From positions 150,125 to 214,124 of the forward strand of contig NZ_ATWH01000012.1 of NCBI RefSeq assembly GCF_000421145.1: a DNA stretch of 64,000 nucleotides, given 5' to 3'. Below the pieces are notes generated by a model that saw only the letters and a program-made list of their open reading frames with translations, was not told where the DNA came from and searched no databases. Shown one piece after another: positions 45,254 to 55,895 of this stretch; the stretch's first letter is position 1, and each line of letters opens with the position of its first letter. Both the position numbers and the translations under genes were made by a program. The DNA is from Glaciibacter superstes DSM 21135. GTDB lineage: Bacteria > Actinomycetota > Actinomycetes > Actinomycetales > Microbacteriaceae.

Positions 45254-46002
45254 CCCCGGGCGGGAAGATGGACTGGGAAGTGGGAACGGTCATCGAAACC
45301 AGCACCCAAACGCCGACAGCGCGCAGCCTGACGCTGGATGTTCCGTCATGGCCGGGCAACATCGCCGGTCAGCACATCGATCTGAGGCTCACGGCCGAAG
45401 ACGGCTACACGGCGGTGCGATCGTATTCGCTGGCGTCGTCCGGCCCCGATTCTCGCCTCGAGCTGGCAGTCGACAAACTGCCGACCGGAGAGGTCTCCCC
45501 CTACCTGGTGGATGTCGCCCTGCCCGGCGACCAGCTCGAACTGCGCGGCCCGCTCGGGGGCTGGTTCGTCTGGAGACCGGAAGAGCCGGGCAGCGTGCAG
45601 CCCGTCGCGGTGCAGCTCATCGCCGGCGGCTCTGGCATCGTGCCGCTGATGGCGATGATCCGTTCCCATGCCGTGTCCGCCAGCCTCGCCCCGTTCCGGC
45701 TTCTCTACTCTGTGCGCACGCCCGACGACGTCTTCTACGCCGAGGAACTGGCCCGGCTCGAAAAGGAGAGCGACCTCCTCGCGGTGACCTACGTCTACAC
45801 ACGCCGCACTCCCCCGGGCTGGCCGGTGCCGGCAGGGAGGATCACCGACTCGGCGCTCGAGTCCGCCGCATTCCCGGCCACGGATGCCCCTGCGGTGTTC
45901 GTCTGCGGCCCCACCGGTTTTGTCGAGAACCTTGCCACCCGGCTTGTCGCCCTCGGGCACGATCCCGCCGACGTGAAGACCGAGAGATTCGGAGGCGCCT
46001 GA
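45250..46002 (+). CDS. Ferredoxin reductase-type FAD oxidoreductase
   Basis: A 250-residue FNR-fold reductase without an iron-sulfur domain. The FAD-binding RxYS motif is RSYSLAS, the NAD(P) motif is IAGGSGIVPLMAM, and the C-terminal VFVCGPTGFVE is the family signature. It overlaps the Moco gene by 4 bp and the DUF6510 gene by 1 bp (TGATG). The likely role is delivery of NAD(P)H electrons to the Moco subunit, possibly via the zinc-ribbon partner. Confidence 0.87.
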   Translation: MTPGGKMDWEVGTVIETSTQTPTARSLTLDVPSWPGNIAGQHIDLRLTAEDGYTAVRSYSLASSGPDSRLELAVDKLPTGEVSPYLVDVALPGDQLELRGPLGGWFVWRPEEPGSVQPVAVQLIAGGSGIVPLMAMIRSHAVSASLAPFRLLYSVRTPDDVFYAEELARLEKESDLLAVTYVYTRRTPPGWPVPAGRITDSALESAAFPATDAPAVFVCGPTGFVENLATRLVALGHDPADVKTERFGGA

Positions 46003-46253
46003 TGTCCACCCGCCTCGATGGAAACGCCCTGGCCGGTCCAATGTCTGAAATTTTCGGACGCGACATGACCGCCGTGATCGGTCGGTGCCGCAACTGCGGC
46101 GATGCCTCCGAACTCGCCAGGACCATGGTCTACCCGGACGCTCCGGGGATCGTTGTCCGCTGCCCGGGCTGCCGAGAGGTGCTGTTCACACTCGTGCACG
46201 CCAGGGGTCGCACCCTGATCGGCTTCGGCACAATCGCCGGCCTGCAGGGCTGA
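46002..46253 (+). CDS. DUF6510 zinc-ribbon protein
   Basis: An 83-residue protein with two CxxC pairs, CRNCGD (about 29-32) and CPGC (about 54-57), consistent with a rubredoxin-like or zinc-ribbon fold. DUF6510 proteins are typically encoded with this Moco/FNR pair. It could be a structural subunit or, if iron-loaded, an electron carrier; the latter is inference. The ATG at 46002 overlaps the reductase stop by one base. Confidence 0.75.
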   Translation: MSTRLDGNALAGPMSEIFGRDMTAVIGRCRNCGDASELARTMVYPDAPGIVVRCPGCREVLFTLVHARGRTLIGFGTIAGLQG

Positions 46254-46289
46254 TAACCAAGCACGACACGCGTCGCACGCGCTTCCGCA

Positions 46290-46352
46290 CGCCGAACCGC
46301 CCATTTCTGCTGCTTATCACGATGATGAACGACAGAAATGGGCGGGTCGGCG
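46290..46352. terminator. Long inverted repeat between convergent genes
   Basis: Arms of 20 bp (46290-46309 and 46333-46352) are complementary at 19 positions around a 23-nt loop. It lies between the DUF6510 gene and the convergent ilvC and would form a hairpin on either strand. The loop is larger than in typical terminators, so a protein-binding or repeat-element origin is possible. Confidence 0.6.
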
Positions 46353-46365
46353 AACCGGTCAGGTG

Positions 46366-47400
<1,035 letters not shown>

Positions 47401-47456
47401 TTATCTCCTTGTTTTCGTTGGTTGAGCCTGTCGGGACCGGTCGGCCCGGGAGTTGG

Positions 47457-47966
47457 TCAGTTCTTGAACACGCGTTCGGTGATGGACTTCGAGCCTCGCC
47501 CGATGGCGAGAAGGCCGGATTGTGCGATCTCCTTGATGCCGTACGGCTCCAGAACCCGCAGGAACGCCTGGGTCTTGCCTGAGTCGCCGGTGACCTCGAT
47601 CACCAGCGCCTCGCTGGCCACATCCACCACACGGGCGCGGAACAGGGTGACGGCTTCCAGTACCTGCGACCTGGTGGTGTTGTCGACCCGTACCTTGATC
47701 AACAGGTGTTCGCGGTGCACAGACTGCACAGGGTCGAGCTCAACGATCTTGATGACGTTGATCAGCTTGTTCAGCTGCTTGGTCACCTGCTCAAGAGGCT
47801 GATCCTCGACGTCGACGACGATCGTGATGCGGGAGAGTCCGTCGATCTCACTGTGACCGACCGCCAGGCTTTCGATGTTGAATCCGCGGCGGGCGAAGAG
47901 GCCGGCCACCCTGGTGAGCAGGCCGGGCTTGTCCTCCACCAGGAGGCTCAGAACATGACTCGACAT
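47457..47966 (-). CDS. ilvN: Acetolactate synthase small (regulatory) subunit
   Basis: A 169-residue regulatory subunit that activates IlvB and confers valine feedback. The N-terminal ACT domain has LLVEDKPGLLTRVAGLFARR and FNIESLAVG; the second ACT-like half follows REHLLIKVR. The ATG at 47966 is 2 bp after the ilvB stop, so the subunits are translationally linked. Length is normal. Confidence 0.95.
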   Translation of the reverse strand: MSSHVLSLLVEDKPGLLTRVAGLFARRGFNIESLAVGHSEIDGLSRITIVVDVEDQPLEQVTKQLNKLINVIKIVELDPVQSVHREHLLIKVRVDNTTRSQVLEAVTLFRARVVDVASEALVIEVTGDSGKTQAFLRVLEPYGIKEIAQSGLLAIGRGSKSITERVFKN

Positions 47967-47968
47967 GG

Positions 47969-49843
47969 TTATTCCTCCTCCCAGGTCGGCGCATGGTCTT
48001 TGGCGTACTGCACGTAACTGTTGCTCACGCCCTGCGGCACCATCGGCCACACCATGGCGTCACGGCTGACAACGAAGTCGATCACGACCGGTCGGTCGTT
48101 GGTCTCCAGGGCGAGCTTGATGGCCGCGTCGACCTGGTCAGGACTGGTGACACGGATGCCGAGGGCACCATACGCTTCGGCCAACTTGACGAAGTCGGGC
48201 ACCATCTTGGTGCCGTGCCCGGTGTCCAGGTCGGTGAACGAGTGGCGGCCGTCGTAGAACAACGTCTGCCACTGCCGCACCATGCCGAGCGACGAGTTGT
48301 TGATGATGGCGACCTTGATCGGGATGTTGTTGATCGTGCAGGTGGCCAGTTCCTGATTGGTCATCTGGAAGCATCCGTCCCCGTCGATCGACCAGACCAC
48401 CCGGTCGGGCTCGGCGACTTTGGCACCCATTGCAGCCGGCACCGAATAGCCCATGGTTCCTGCACCGCCCGAGTTCAGCCAGGCGTTCGGCCGCTCGTAC
48501 TTGATGAACTGCGCGGCCCACATCTGGTGCTGACCAACGCCCGCGGCATACACGGCCTCCGGACCGGTGAGCTCGCCGATTCGCTTGATGACGTACTGCG
48601 GGGACATCAGCCCATCTGCGGGTTCGGTGTAACCGAGCGGGAACTCCTCCAGAAGACCGTTCAGGTAGGTCCACCATTCGGTTGTGTCGCCGGCGGTGCC
48701 CGGCGCACCCCCCTTCGCGGCAGCCTCGTAGGCGACGATGAGGTCAGCGATGACGTCCTTGGCATCGCCGACGATGGGCACGTCGGCCGTGCGGATCTTC
48801 GAGATCTCCGCAGGGTCGACGTCGACATGGACGACCTTGGCGTTCGGAGCGAACTCCGACGCCTTGCCGGTGACCCGGTCGTCGAAGCGCGCACCGAGTG
48901 AGATGATCAGGTCGCTCTCCTGCAGGGCGAGAACAGCGGGCACCGTGCCGTGCATACCCGGCATCCCCAGGTGCTGCTTGTGCGAGTCGGGGAACGCCCC
49001 TCGCGCCATCAGAGTGGTGACGACGGGCGCACCGGTCGTCTCGGCCAGCGTCAGCAGCTCTGGTGATGCGCCGGCACGGATGACGCCACCGCCGACATAG
49101 AGCACCGGCTTCTTCGCCTCCACCAGCATCTGGGCGGCGGCCTGCACCTGCTTGCCGTGTGCTTTCGTGATCGGGCGGTAGCCGGGCAGGTCGAGCTTGG
49201 GTGGCCAGATGAATGGAGCCGAGTTCTGCTGCGCATCCTTGGTGACGTCGACGAGCACCGGGCCGGGGCGGCCGGTCGAGGCGATGTGGTAAGCAGCGGC
49301 GATCGCGGCGGGTACGTCTTCAGGACGCTTCACCAGGATTGAATGCTTGGTGATCGGCATGGTGATGCCGACGATGTCGGCCTCCTGGAAGGCATCCGTT
49401 CCCATCAGGGTGGAGAAGACCTGGCCGGTGATGGCAAGAAGCGGAACCGAGTCCATGTAGGCATCCGCGATGGCCGTCACCAGGTTGGTGGCGCCGGGCC
49501 CAGACGTGGCGATCGCCACACCGACCCGGCCGCTGGCCGACGCGTAGCCTTCCGCAGCGTGCCCCGCGCCCTGTTCATGGCGCACCAGGATGTGCCGGAT
49601 GTCGGTCTGCGCCATCAACTCGTCGTAGAACGGGATGATGGCACCGCCGGGAAGTCCGAAGACGTCGGTGACGCCGAGGTGCTTGAGAGTGCGCAGGATC
49701 GCGCCGGAGCCGGTGAGGACCTCAGGGGCACTGCGATTCTCAGGCGTACTGCGCGACGAGGACTTGCCGGGCGTGCCGGCATCCGTCGCAGCCGGTGATG
49801 TGGGAGCGGAAGGAGTTGGAACGGGAGATGGGTCCGTGGTCAT
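47969..49843 (-). CDS. ilvB: Acetolactate synthase large subunit
   Basis: ThDP- and FAD-dependent catalytic subunit that condenses pyruvate with pyruvate or 2-ketobutyrate. The catalytic Glu is in [14 protein letters not shown], the ThDP/Mg motif begins at [15 protein letters not shown] and ends at [12 protein letters not shown], and GMPGMHGT lies near the herbicide-site region. The ATG at 49843 gives 624 residues with a Pro/Ser/Thr-rich N-terminus of about 45. ilvD lies 58 bp upstream and ilvN follows after 2 bp. Confidence 0.96.
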   Translation of the reverse strand: MTTDPSPVPTPSAPTSPAATDAGTPGKSSSRSTPENRSAPEVLTGSGAILRTLKHLGVTDVFGLPGGAIIPFYDELMAQTDIRHILVRHEQGAGHAAEGYASASGRVGVAIATSGPGATNLVTAIADAYMDSVPLLAITGQVFSTLMGTDAFQEADIVGITMPITKHSILVKRPEDVPAAIAAAYHIASTGRPGPVLVDVTKDAQQNSAPFIWPPKLDLPGYRPITKAHGKQVQAAAQMLVEAKKPVLYVGGGVIRAGASPELLTLAETTGAPVVTTLMARGAFPDSHKQHLGMPGMHGTVPAVLALQESDLIISLGARFDDRVTGKASEFAPNAKVVHVDVDPAEISKIRTADVPIVGDAKDVIADLIVAYEAAAKGGAPGTAGDTTEWWTYLNGLLEEFPLGYTEPADGLMSPQYVIKRIGELTGPEAVYAAGVGQHQMWAAQFIKYERPNAWLNSGGAGTMGYSVPAAMGAKVAEPDRVVWSIDGDGCFQMTNQELATCTINNIPIKVAIINNSSLGMVRQWQTLFYDGRHSFTDLDTGHGTKMVPDFVKLAEAYGALGIRVTSPDQVDAAIKLALETNDRPVVIDFVVSRDAMVWPMVPQGVSNSYVQYAKDHAPTWEEE

Positions 49844-49901
49844 GAACGGTGTGTTCCCTTGGTTCGATGCGAATGGTGGGCGCAGAATACCCCGTTGATG
49901 A

Positions 49902-51596
49902 TCAACCGGTGATCGCGCCTTCGGCTGCCGAATGCACGAGCTTCGAGTACTTTGCGAGAACGCCACGGGTATAGCGCGGAGGAAGCGGTGCCCAACCTTC
50001 CCGGCGGGCGGCCAGCTCAGCAGGATCGACCAGTAGGTCCAGCGTGCGAGCTGCGATATCGACCCGTATCAGATCACCATCGCGCACGAAGGCAATGGGA
50101 CCAGCGTCCACTGCTTCGGGTGCTATGTGGCCGATACACAGTCCGGTTGTGCCGCCTGAGAATCGACCGTCAGTCAATAGTAGTACATCACTTCCGAGCC
50201 CGGCGCCCTTGATGGCGCCGGTGATGGCGAGCATCTCGCGCATACCGGGGCCACCCTTTGGGCCTTCATAACGGATGACGACGACGTCGCCTTTACCGAT
50301 CCGTCCCTCTGTGAGGGCGTCCATGGCCGCGCGCTCGCGCTCGAAGACCCGCGCCGGGCCTTCGAAGACCGCGGCGTCGAAGCCTGCGGTCTTGACCACG
50401 GCACCCTCCGGCGCGAACGTGCCCTGCAGCACCGTGATGCCGCCGGTGGCATGGATCGGGTTGTCGAGGGAGCGAAGAACGGTTCCGTCGAGGGCGGGCG
50501 GGTCGATCTCCGCGAGGTTCTCTGCGACGGTCTTGCCGGTGACGGTCAGTGCGTCGCCGTGCAGAAGGCCGGCATCCAGCAGCGCCTTCATCACGACGGG
50601 CACACCGCCATGGCGGTCGACGTCGTTCATCACGTAGTTGCCGAACGGCTTGAGGTCGCCGATGTGCGGCACGGTGTCGCCGATGCGGTTGAAGTCGTCG
50701 AGGGTCAGTTCGACCTCTGCCTCGTTGGCGATGGCAAGCAGGTGAAGCACCACGTTCGTGGAACCGCCGAAGGCCATGGCGACGGCGATCGCGTTCTCGA
50801 ATGCCTTCTTGGTCAGGATGTCGCGGGCGGTGATGCCGAGGCGCAACATGTTGACGACGGCCTCGCCTGAGCGGTGCGCGTAGTAGTCGCGGCGACGGTC
50901 GGCCGAGGCTGGGGATGCCGAGCCTGGAAGGCTCATTCCCAGTGCCTCTGCGACACTGGCCATCGTGTTCGCGGTGTACATGCCACCGCAGGCACCTTCA
51001 CCCGGCGCGAACGCGCACTCGATGCGCTTGGCGTCTTCGGTCGACATCCGGCCGGCCTTGACCGCGCCGACTGCCTCGAACGAGTCGATGATCGTGATGT
51101 CCTTCTCTGTGCCATCGGAGAGCTTCACCCAGCCGGGAGCGATGGAGCCGGCGTAGAGGAACACCGAGGCCAGGTCGAGGCGCGCGGCGGCCATCAGCAT
51201 GCCGGGCAGCGACTTGTCGCAGCCGGCGAGCAGCACAGAGCCGTCGAGGCGCTCCGCCATCATGACGGTCTCGACCGAGTCGGCGATCACTTCGCGGGAG
51301 ACAAGGGAGAAGTGCATTCCCTCGTGTCCCATGGAGATGCCGTCGGAGACGGAAATGGTGCCGAACTGCAGTGGGTATCCCCCACCGGAGTGCACGCCCT
51401 CCTTTGAGGCCTGGGCGAGGCGGTCAAGGGAGAGGTTGCAGGGAGTGATCTCGTTCCAGGAACTCGCAATGCCGATCTGGGGCTTGTCCCAGTCGGCGTC
51501 ACCCATCCCGACGGCACGAAGCATTCCTCGGGAGGTTGTTGCTTCGATCCCATCCGTGACGACGCGGCTTCTAGGCTTCAGATCGTACTCAGGCAT
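49902..51596 (-). CDS. ilvD: Dihydroxy-acid dehydratase
   Basis: Fe-S dehydratase acting after IlvC in Val/Ile synthesis. Cluster cysteines lie in [18 protein letters not shown] and [14 protein letters not shown]. It has 564 residues, normal length. The ATG at 51596 has no ribosome site; a TAGACT -10 lies 6 nt upstream, so the mRNA is probably leaderless. It is the first gene of the ilvD-ilvB-ilvN-ilvC run, following otsAB by 63 bp. Confidence 0.96.
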   Translation of the reverse strand: MPEYDLKPRSRVVTDGIEATTSRGMLRAVGMGDADWDKPQIGIASSWNEITPCNLSLDRLAQASKEGVHSGGGYPLQFGTISVSDGISMGHEGMHFSLVSREVIADSVETVMMAERLDGSVLLAGCDKSLPGMLMAAARLDLASVFLYAGSIAPGWVKLSDGTEKDITIIDSFEAVGAVKAGRMSTEDAKRIECAFAPGEGACGGMYTANTMASVAEALGMSLPGSASPASADRRRDYYAHRSGEAVVNMLRLGITARDILTKKAFENAIAVAMAFGGSTNVVLHLLAIANEAEVELTLDDFNRIGDTVPHIGDLKPFGNYVMNDVDRHGGVPVVMKALLDAGLLHGDALTVTGKTVAENLAEIDPPALDGTVLRSLDNPIHATGGITVLQGTFAPEGAVVKTAGFDAAVFEGPARVFERERAAMDALTEGRIGKGDVVVIRYEGPKGGPGMREMLAITGAIKGAGLGSDVLLLTDGRFSGGTTGLCIGHIAPEAVDAGPIAFVRDGDLIRVDIAARTLDLLVDPAELAARREGWAPLPPRYTRGVLAKYSKLVHSAAEGAITG

Positions 51597-51602
51597 GCAT
51601 CG

Positions 51603-51608
51603 AGTCTA
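51603..51608 (-). promoter_or_regulatory. -10 element for leaderless ilvD mRNA
   Basis: TAGACT on the minus strand, 6 nt before the ilvD ATG, with no ribosome site between. This is the same geometry as at the LysR gene. Confidence 0.5.
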
Positions 51609-51659
51609 GAACGTCGCCGTGAGTGCTCCCGCCGTCGCCGCTGCCCGCAGCCACTACTG

Positions 51660-53918
51660 CTACTGACCACTGATCGTTTCGTCGTCATGGCGCGCCAGCG
51701 CCGCACCGCGGAAGTCGGCGAGCAGGCCGAGCACCTGGGAGACCTCCTCAGGGCTTCGCACCCTGTATCCCGCGAGGGATGCGCCTGGGCCCACCTTCAG
51801 CCCGAGGTCACCGTCCACCAGCACCGAGAACGCGTCTTCGTCGGTCACGTCGTCTCCGGAATAGAACACGGCACCGGCACCCGTGTGCTCCCGAAGCCGG
51901 GTGAGGGCATCCCCCTTCGTACTGGATCGCACGGAAAACTCGAGCACGTTCTTGCCCTCGCGAATCGTGAGTTCTGGGAGGATCTCGCCGACCTGATCTC
52001 TGGCCTCTCGCAGCGCGGCCTGCCCTTCCTGCACTGTTGCCAGTCGGGTGTGCAGCGCCAGACCGGCCGGCTTCCGTTCGATCCAGATTCCTTCGACGGG
52101 TCCGCTGATCCGATCCAGCACCCTGGTCAGGGTCTCGAGTTGCTCGAGTTCGGCTGGGAGCAGATCCAGCTGGATCTCTGGGGTGTCCAGTTGCACCTCG
52201 ATGCCGTGCGAACCGGCGAGGAGCACGCCGGCCTCCGGGTCTGCAACGTGGCGCAGGCTCTCGAGCGCTCTCCCGGAGACGAAGGCGACCCGAACTCCGG
52301 GCGATTCCACCAGACGCCCAACCGCCTCCCGCACGCCATCGACGGCCCTGGCATCTTCGGGTTTGTCAACGAGGGGGGCGAGTACCCCGTCGAAATCGAG
52401 CGCGACAAGCAGCGTTTCTTCCGCTGCAAGCTCACGCAGACCCGAGACCAGGTTCTCCGGCACTCCTGCCTGCACTGCCGCACCACCGGTGAGAGTGTCG
52501 AGGAAGGTTGCGGACCAGGCCGAGACGTCATTGTCGAACACCTTGCGGCGGAGTGCACGCATCCGTCTGGTCCGCTCGCGCTTTGGCATCTCGACCGCCA
52601 GCATGATGGCGTCCTTCAGCCCGTCGATGTCGTGTGGGTTGATGCGGATCGCCTGCCGGAGTTCGTCTGAGGCGCCGGCGAATTCGCTGAGTACCAGTAC
52701 CCCGTCGGCGTCGAATCGCACCGCGCAGTACTCCTTCGCGACCAGGTTCATCCCGTCTCGCAGTGCGGTGACGAGCATGACGTCGGCCGCGAGGTAGAGC
52801 GCGACCATCTCCTCGCGTGGATAGCCCTGGTGGTGGTAGCTGATCGCCATGTGGCTGATCGTCGAGTAGTCGCCGTTCAGGCGTCCGACGGCGAGTTCGA
52901 TCTCGTCACGCAGCGTCATGTAGGCGGCGACGCGTTCTCTGGAGGGACTCGCCACCTGCACCAGGATGACGTCTTCGACGTCGAGCCGCCCTTCCTGGAG
53001 CAATTCCCCGTATGCCTTGATCCGGTGCCCGATACCCTTGGTGTAGTCGAGCCGATCGACGCCGAGCATGACCGTCTTCGGGTTCCCGAGGTCTTCCCTG
53101 ATCTGTCGCGCGCGTTCCTGCACCTCGGGGCGTTTCGCAATCTCCTCGAAGCCGGCCGAGTCGATGGAAATCGGAAAATGCTTCGCGATCACCCGGCGGG
53201 AATTGCCGTTCGAGTCCGTCACGTCGATGGCTGACCCTCTGGTCGGGAATCCCTGCAGGCGGCGGACCGCGCGGGTGAAGTTTCCCGCATCGGCGACACG
53301 CTGGAAGCCGATCAAGTCTGCGCCGAGCAGCCCGTCGATGATCTGCTTGCGCCACGGGAGCTGGGAGTAAATGCCATATGGCGGAAACGGAATGTGATTG
53401 AAGAACCCGATGACGAGGTCAGGGCGGGCGTCGCGCAGCATCCTGGGAACCAGCTGGAGTTGATAATCCTGAACCCAGACGGTTGCGCCGGTCGCTGCGG
53501 CGGAAGCCGCTGCCTCGGCGAAGCGTCGGTTGACAGCGACGTAGCTCTCCCACCATTCGCGGTGGTAACTCGGTGGAGCGATGACATCGTGGTAGAGCGG
53601 CCACAGGGTGTCATTTGAGAAGCCCTCGTAGTATCGCTCAAGATCCTGCTTACTCAGCCGAACCGGCAGAATCGAGATGCCGTCGTACTCGAACGGTTCG
53701 AAGTCCCGGTCGGCGACGCCCGGCCAGCCCACCCACGCGCCGTCTGAACTCCGCATCAGCGGTTCGAGTGCCGTGACGAGTCCTCCGGGCGACGTCCTCC
53801 AGTTGTCACTGCCGTCTGCTGCAGTCTCGTGATCGACGGGTAGCCTGTTCGAAACGACCACCAAAGAGAAGGCGCCGTGCCGAACTGTCGTTCGCACCGC
53901 GGGGGAAGCTTCTGTCAT
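51660..53918 (-). CDS. otsAB: Fused trehalose-6-phosphate synthase/phosphatase
   Basis: A 752-residue bifunctional enzyme. Residues about 15-490 are GT20 trehalose-phosphate synthase (VVSNRLPV, VWVQDYQLQLVP, GVDRLDYTKGI, LVTALRDGMNLVAKEY). Residues about 505-740 are the HAD phosphatase (ALDFDGVLAPL, VSGRALESL, GDDVTDEDAF). It makes the compatible solute trehalose from UDP- or GDP-glucose and glucose-6-phosphate. Actinobacteria more often keep otsA and otsB separate, though the fusion is known in Microbacteriaceae. ATG at 53918. A GH15 hydrolase that could be a trehalase lies 8 kb away. Confidence 0.94.
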   Translation of the reverse strand: MTEASPAVRTTVRHGAFSLVVVSNRLPVDHETAADGSDNWRTSPGGLVTALEPLMRSSDGAWVGWPGVADRDFEPFEYDGISILPVRLSKQDLERYYEGFSNDTLWPLYHDVIAPPSYHREWWESYVAVNRRFAEAAASAAATGATVWVQDYQLQLVPRMLRDARPDLVIGFFNHIPFPPYGIYSQLPWRKQIIDGLLGADLIGFQRVADAGNFTRAVRRLQGFPTRGSAIDVTDSNGNSRRVIAKHFPISIDSAGFEEIAKRPEVQERARQIREDLGNPKTVMLGVDRLDYTKGIGHRIKAYGELLQEGRLDVEDVILVQVASPSRERVAAYMTLRDEIELAVGRLNGDYSTISHMAISYHHQGYPREEMVALYLAADVMLVTALRDGMNLVAKEYCAVRFDADGVLVLSEFAGASDELRQAIRINPHDIDGLKDAIMLAVEMPKRERTRRMRALRRKVFDNDVSAWSATFLDTLTGGAAVQAGVPENLVSGLRELAAEETLLVALDFDGVLAPLVDKPEDARAVDGVREAVGRLVESPGVRVAFVSGRALESLRHVADPEAGVLLAGSHGIEVQLDTPEIQLDLLPAELEQLETLTRVLDRISGPVEGIWIERKPAGLALHTRLATVQEGQAALREARDQVGEILPELTIREGKNVLEFSVRSSTKGDALTRLREHTGAGAVFYSGDDVTDEDAFSVLVDGDLGLKVGPGASLAGYRVRSPEEVSQVLGLLADFRGAALARHDDETISGQ

Positions 53919-54017
53919 GGTTCATCCGTTCCGATACGCCCTCGTTGGTTGACTCCGTGCAGCGCTTTCAGGCTATCAGCCGCCCCTTCCCCGTTCCGAG
54001 CGTGCGAACCGCTCGGG

Positions 54018-55895
54018 TCAGGCCCTGGCGGGCGAGAAGCTGAACGAACGCGCTCCCCGTTTGCGGGCGACCACCCAGAGCGAGAGCAGCAGGCAGCCGA
54101 GCGCGAACGCCACGAGAATGGCAGCAGATGCCGCCACATTCGCACCACCGACACCGGACACGATGGCCTGCATCCCCTGCACGGCCCAGGTGAGCGGCAG
54201 GAACGGGCTGATTATCTGGAACGGCGTCGCGACGATCTCAATCGGATAGAGTCCTCCCGCCGAGGTGAGCTGCAGCGTCAGCAGCACCAGCGACACCACG
54301 ATCCCTCCCCGCCCGAACGCCACCGTCAGAAAGTGGTGCACGGCCACGAATACCAAGGCCAGAAGCACGGCGAACGAGAGGGTCACAGGCAACAGCGTCC
54401 AGGCGACCCCCAGGGCGCCATGGAGCAGCCCGGTGATCACCACAGCCTGGGCGGCCGCGATTGCGAACGCCTTCCCGAGGCTGCGCATGACCAGCCGCGG
54501 CGTCGAGGCGGTCGACGCGAGTGCCATCGACGACATCGGCCGGAGGAACAGGAAGATCGCGAGTGCACCGATCCACAGCCCGATCGGCATGAAGATCATC
54601 CCGATGATCGGACCGACCCCGTCGATGGCGTTTTCCCGAGTGGTGGTGACCCCGACCGGCTCTGCGACGACCTCGGCCACCGAAGCGGAATCCTGGCCAT
54701 CGAGCGCCGAAGCCTGCTCCGCACCAGACGATAGACCGTCGGCCAGGGCTCCAGCGCCGTCGGCAAGCTGGTGCGCACCGGCGGCAGACGCTGCAGCACC
54801 GCTCGAGAGGCCGGCGACTCCGTCGGCCAGCCCGCTCGCTCCCTCTACGAGTTCACCTGAGTTGGCAGCGAGCTGGTCGGCACCAGCAGCACTCTGCGCC
54901 ACGCCGTCGAGCACGGCCCCGACACCGCCGCCCGCCTGGCCGATGCCGGCGCCCTGCGCTGCGAGCGCGTCGAGACCGGCCTGGAACTCGTTCAACGATT
55001 GTGCGTACGGAGCGAGCGCAGGGTCGGCCTGCAGCTGCGAGTTCAGCCCTTGGAACCCGGTGGCCGCCTGCTGCACTCCCCCGGCATACCCCGGCAGCCC
55101 GGTCTCGAGTCCGCGTAGGCCTTCCGCGCCCGCGCTGAGTTCGCCGAGACCGTCACTCAGAGTGCTTACTCCGTCTGCATAGTCGGAGACCCCGCCGGCG
55201 AACGACGAGGCACCGGATGCCGCGGTGGCGGCCCCTGACGCAAACGAATCGAGTCCGGTGGCCAGGCCCCCAACCCCGGTCCCAAGCTCTGTCGCACCAG
55301 ACGCCGCCGTCGAAAGTGAGCCACCCATGGCGCCGAGCTGGTCGTAGAACGCCGTGAGGTACTGCGACGTGATCGCACGCCCGAAGGTTCCGGTCATGGC
55401 CGTCCCCACCGATTGCGCTGCCGAACCGGCGATAAAGGAGTGCGCATCGTCGGTGCGAATGGTGAGATTCGCCTGTCGTGGCGCATCGCCCGAGAGCGAA
55501 GTGATCAACGAGGAGAAGTCCGACGGGATCGTCAGCACGGCATACGCATCCCCGGCGGCCAACGCCTCTTCGGCGTCGTGCGTGTTGGAGATCGTCCAGT
55601 CGAATCCGGCAGAACCCTGCCCGTCCGTCGCCGGCGCTGTGAGTTCCGTTACCAGCTGCCGCCCTGCCAATATCGGTTGTTCGGTGCCGTCAGCCGCGGT
55701 GGTGGTGACCATTTCATCGTTGTTGACGACGATGGCAGGAATTGTGTCCACCCGCTGGTCTGCGGTCGCGAGCGCGCCGGCGAACAGGCCGGCAACGGCG
55801 AGCGGCACCACGATGACACCGGCAATCATCATCCCGAACGAGAAGCGGCGTTGCCCAGGCGTGCGACTGAAGAGTCTCTCGATCCTGCTGCTCAT
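54018..55895 (-). CDS. YhgE/Pip-domain membrane protein
   Basis: A 625-residue protein. One N-terminal membrane helix (about 20-42) is followed by an extracytoplasmic region. The large middle section of Ala/Gly/Ser-rich repeats (roughly 170-410) has recurring xGLADG- and SGA-type units, and about six C-terminal ABC-2-like helices follow. This is the YhgE/Pip architecture, related to phage-infection and ESX-like export proteins. The ATG at 55895 overlaps the MMPL stop by 4 bp, so the two proteins probably form one export complex. The cargo is unknown. Confidence 0.87.
   Translation of the reverse strand: MSSRIERLFSRTPGQRRFSFGMMIAGVIVVPLAVAGLFAGALATADQRVDTIPAIVVNNDEMVTTTAADGTEQPILAGRQLVTELTAPATDGQGSAGFDWTISNTHDAEEALAAGDAYAVLTIPSDFSSLITSLSGDAPRQANLTIRTDDAHSFIAGSAAQSVGTAMTGTFGRAITSQYLTAFYDQLGAMGGSLSTAASGATELGTGVGGLATGLDSFASGAATAASGASSFAGGVSDYADGVSTLSDGLGELSAGAEGLRGLETGLPGYAGGVQQAATGFQGLNSQLQADPALAPYAQSLNEFQAGLDALAAQGAGIGQAGGGVGAVLDGVAQSAAGADQLAANSGELVEGASGLADGVAGLSSGAAASAAGAHQLADGAGALADGLSSGAEQASALDGQDSASVAEVVAEPVGVTTTRENAIDGVGPIIGMIFMPIGLWIGALAIFLFLRPMSSMALASTASTPRLVMRSLGKAFAIAAAQAVVITGLLHGALGVAWTLLPVTLSFAVLLALVFVAVHHFLTVAFGRGGIVVSLVLLTLQLTSAGGLYPIEIVATPFQIISPFLPLTWAVQGMQAIVSGVGGANVAASAAILVAFALGCLLLSLWVVARKRGARSFSFSPARA

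Noticed and set aside
49844..49901. Branched-chain leader peptide before ilvB
   Set aside because: The 58-bp gap after ilvD has no short ORF with clustered Ile, Val or Leu codons.
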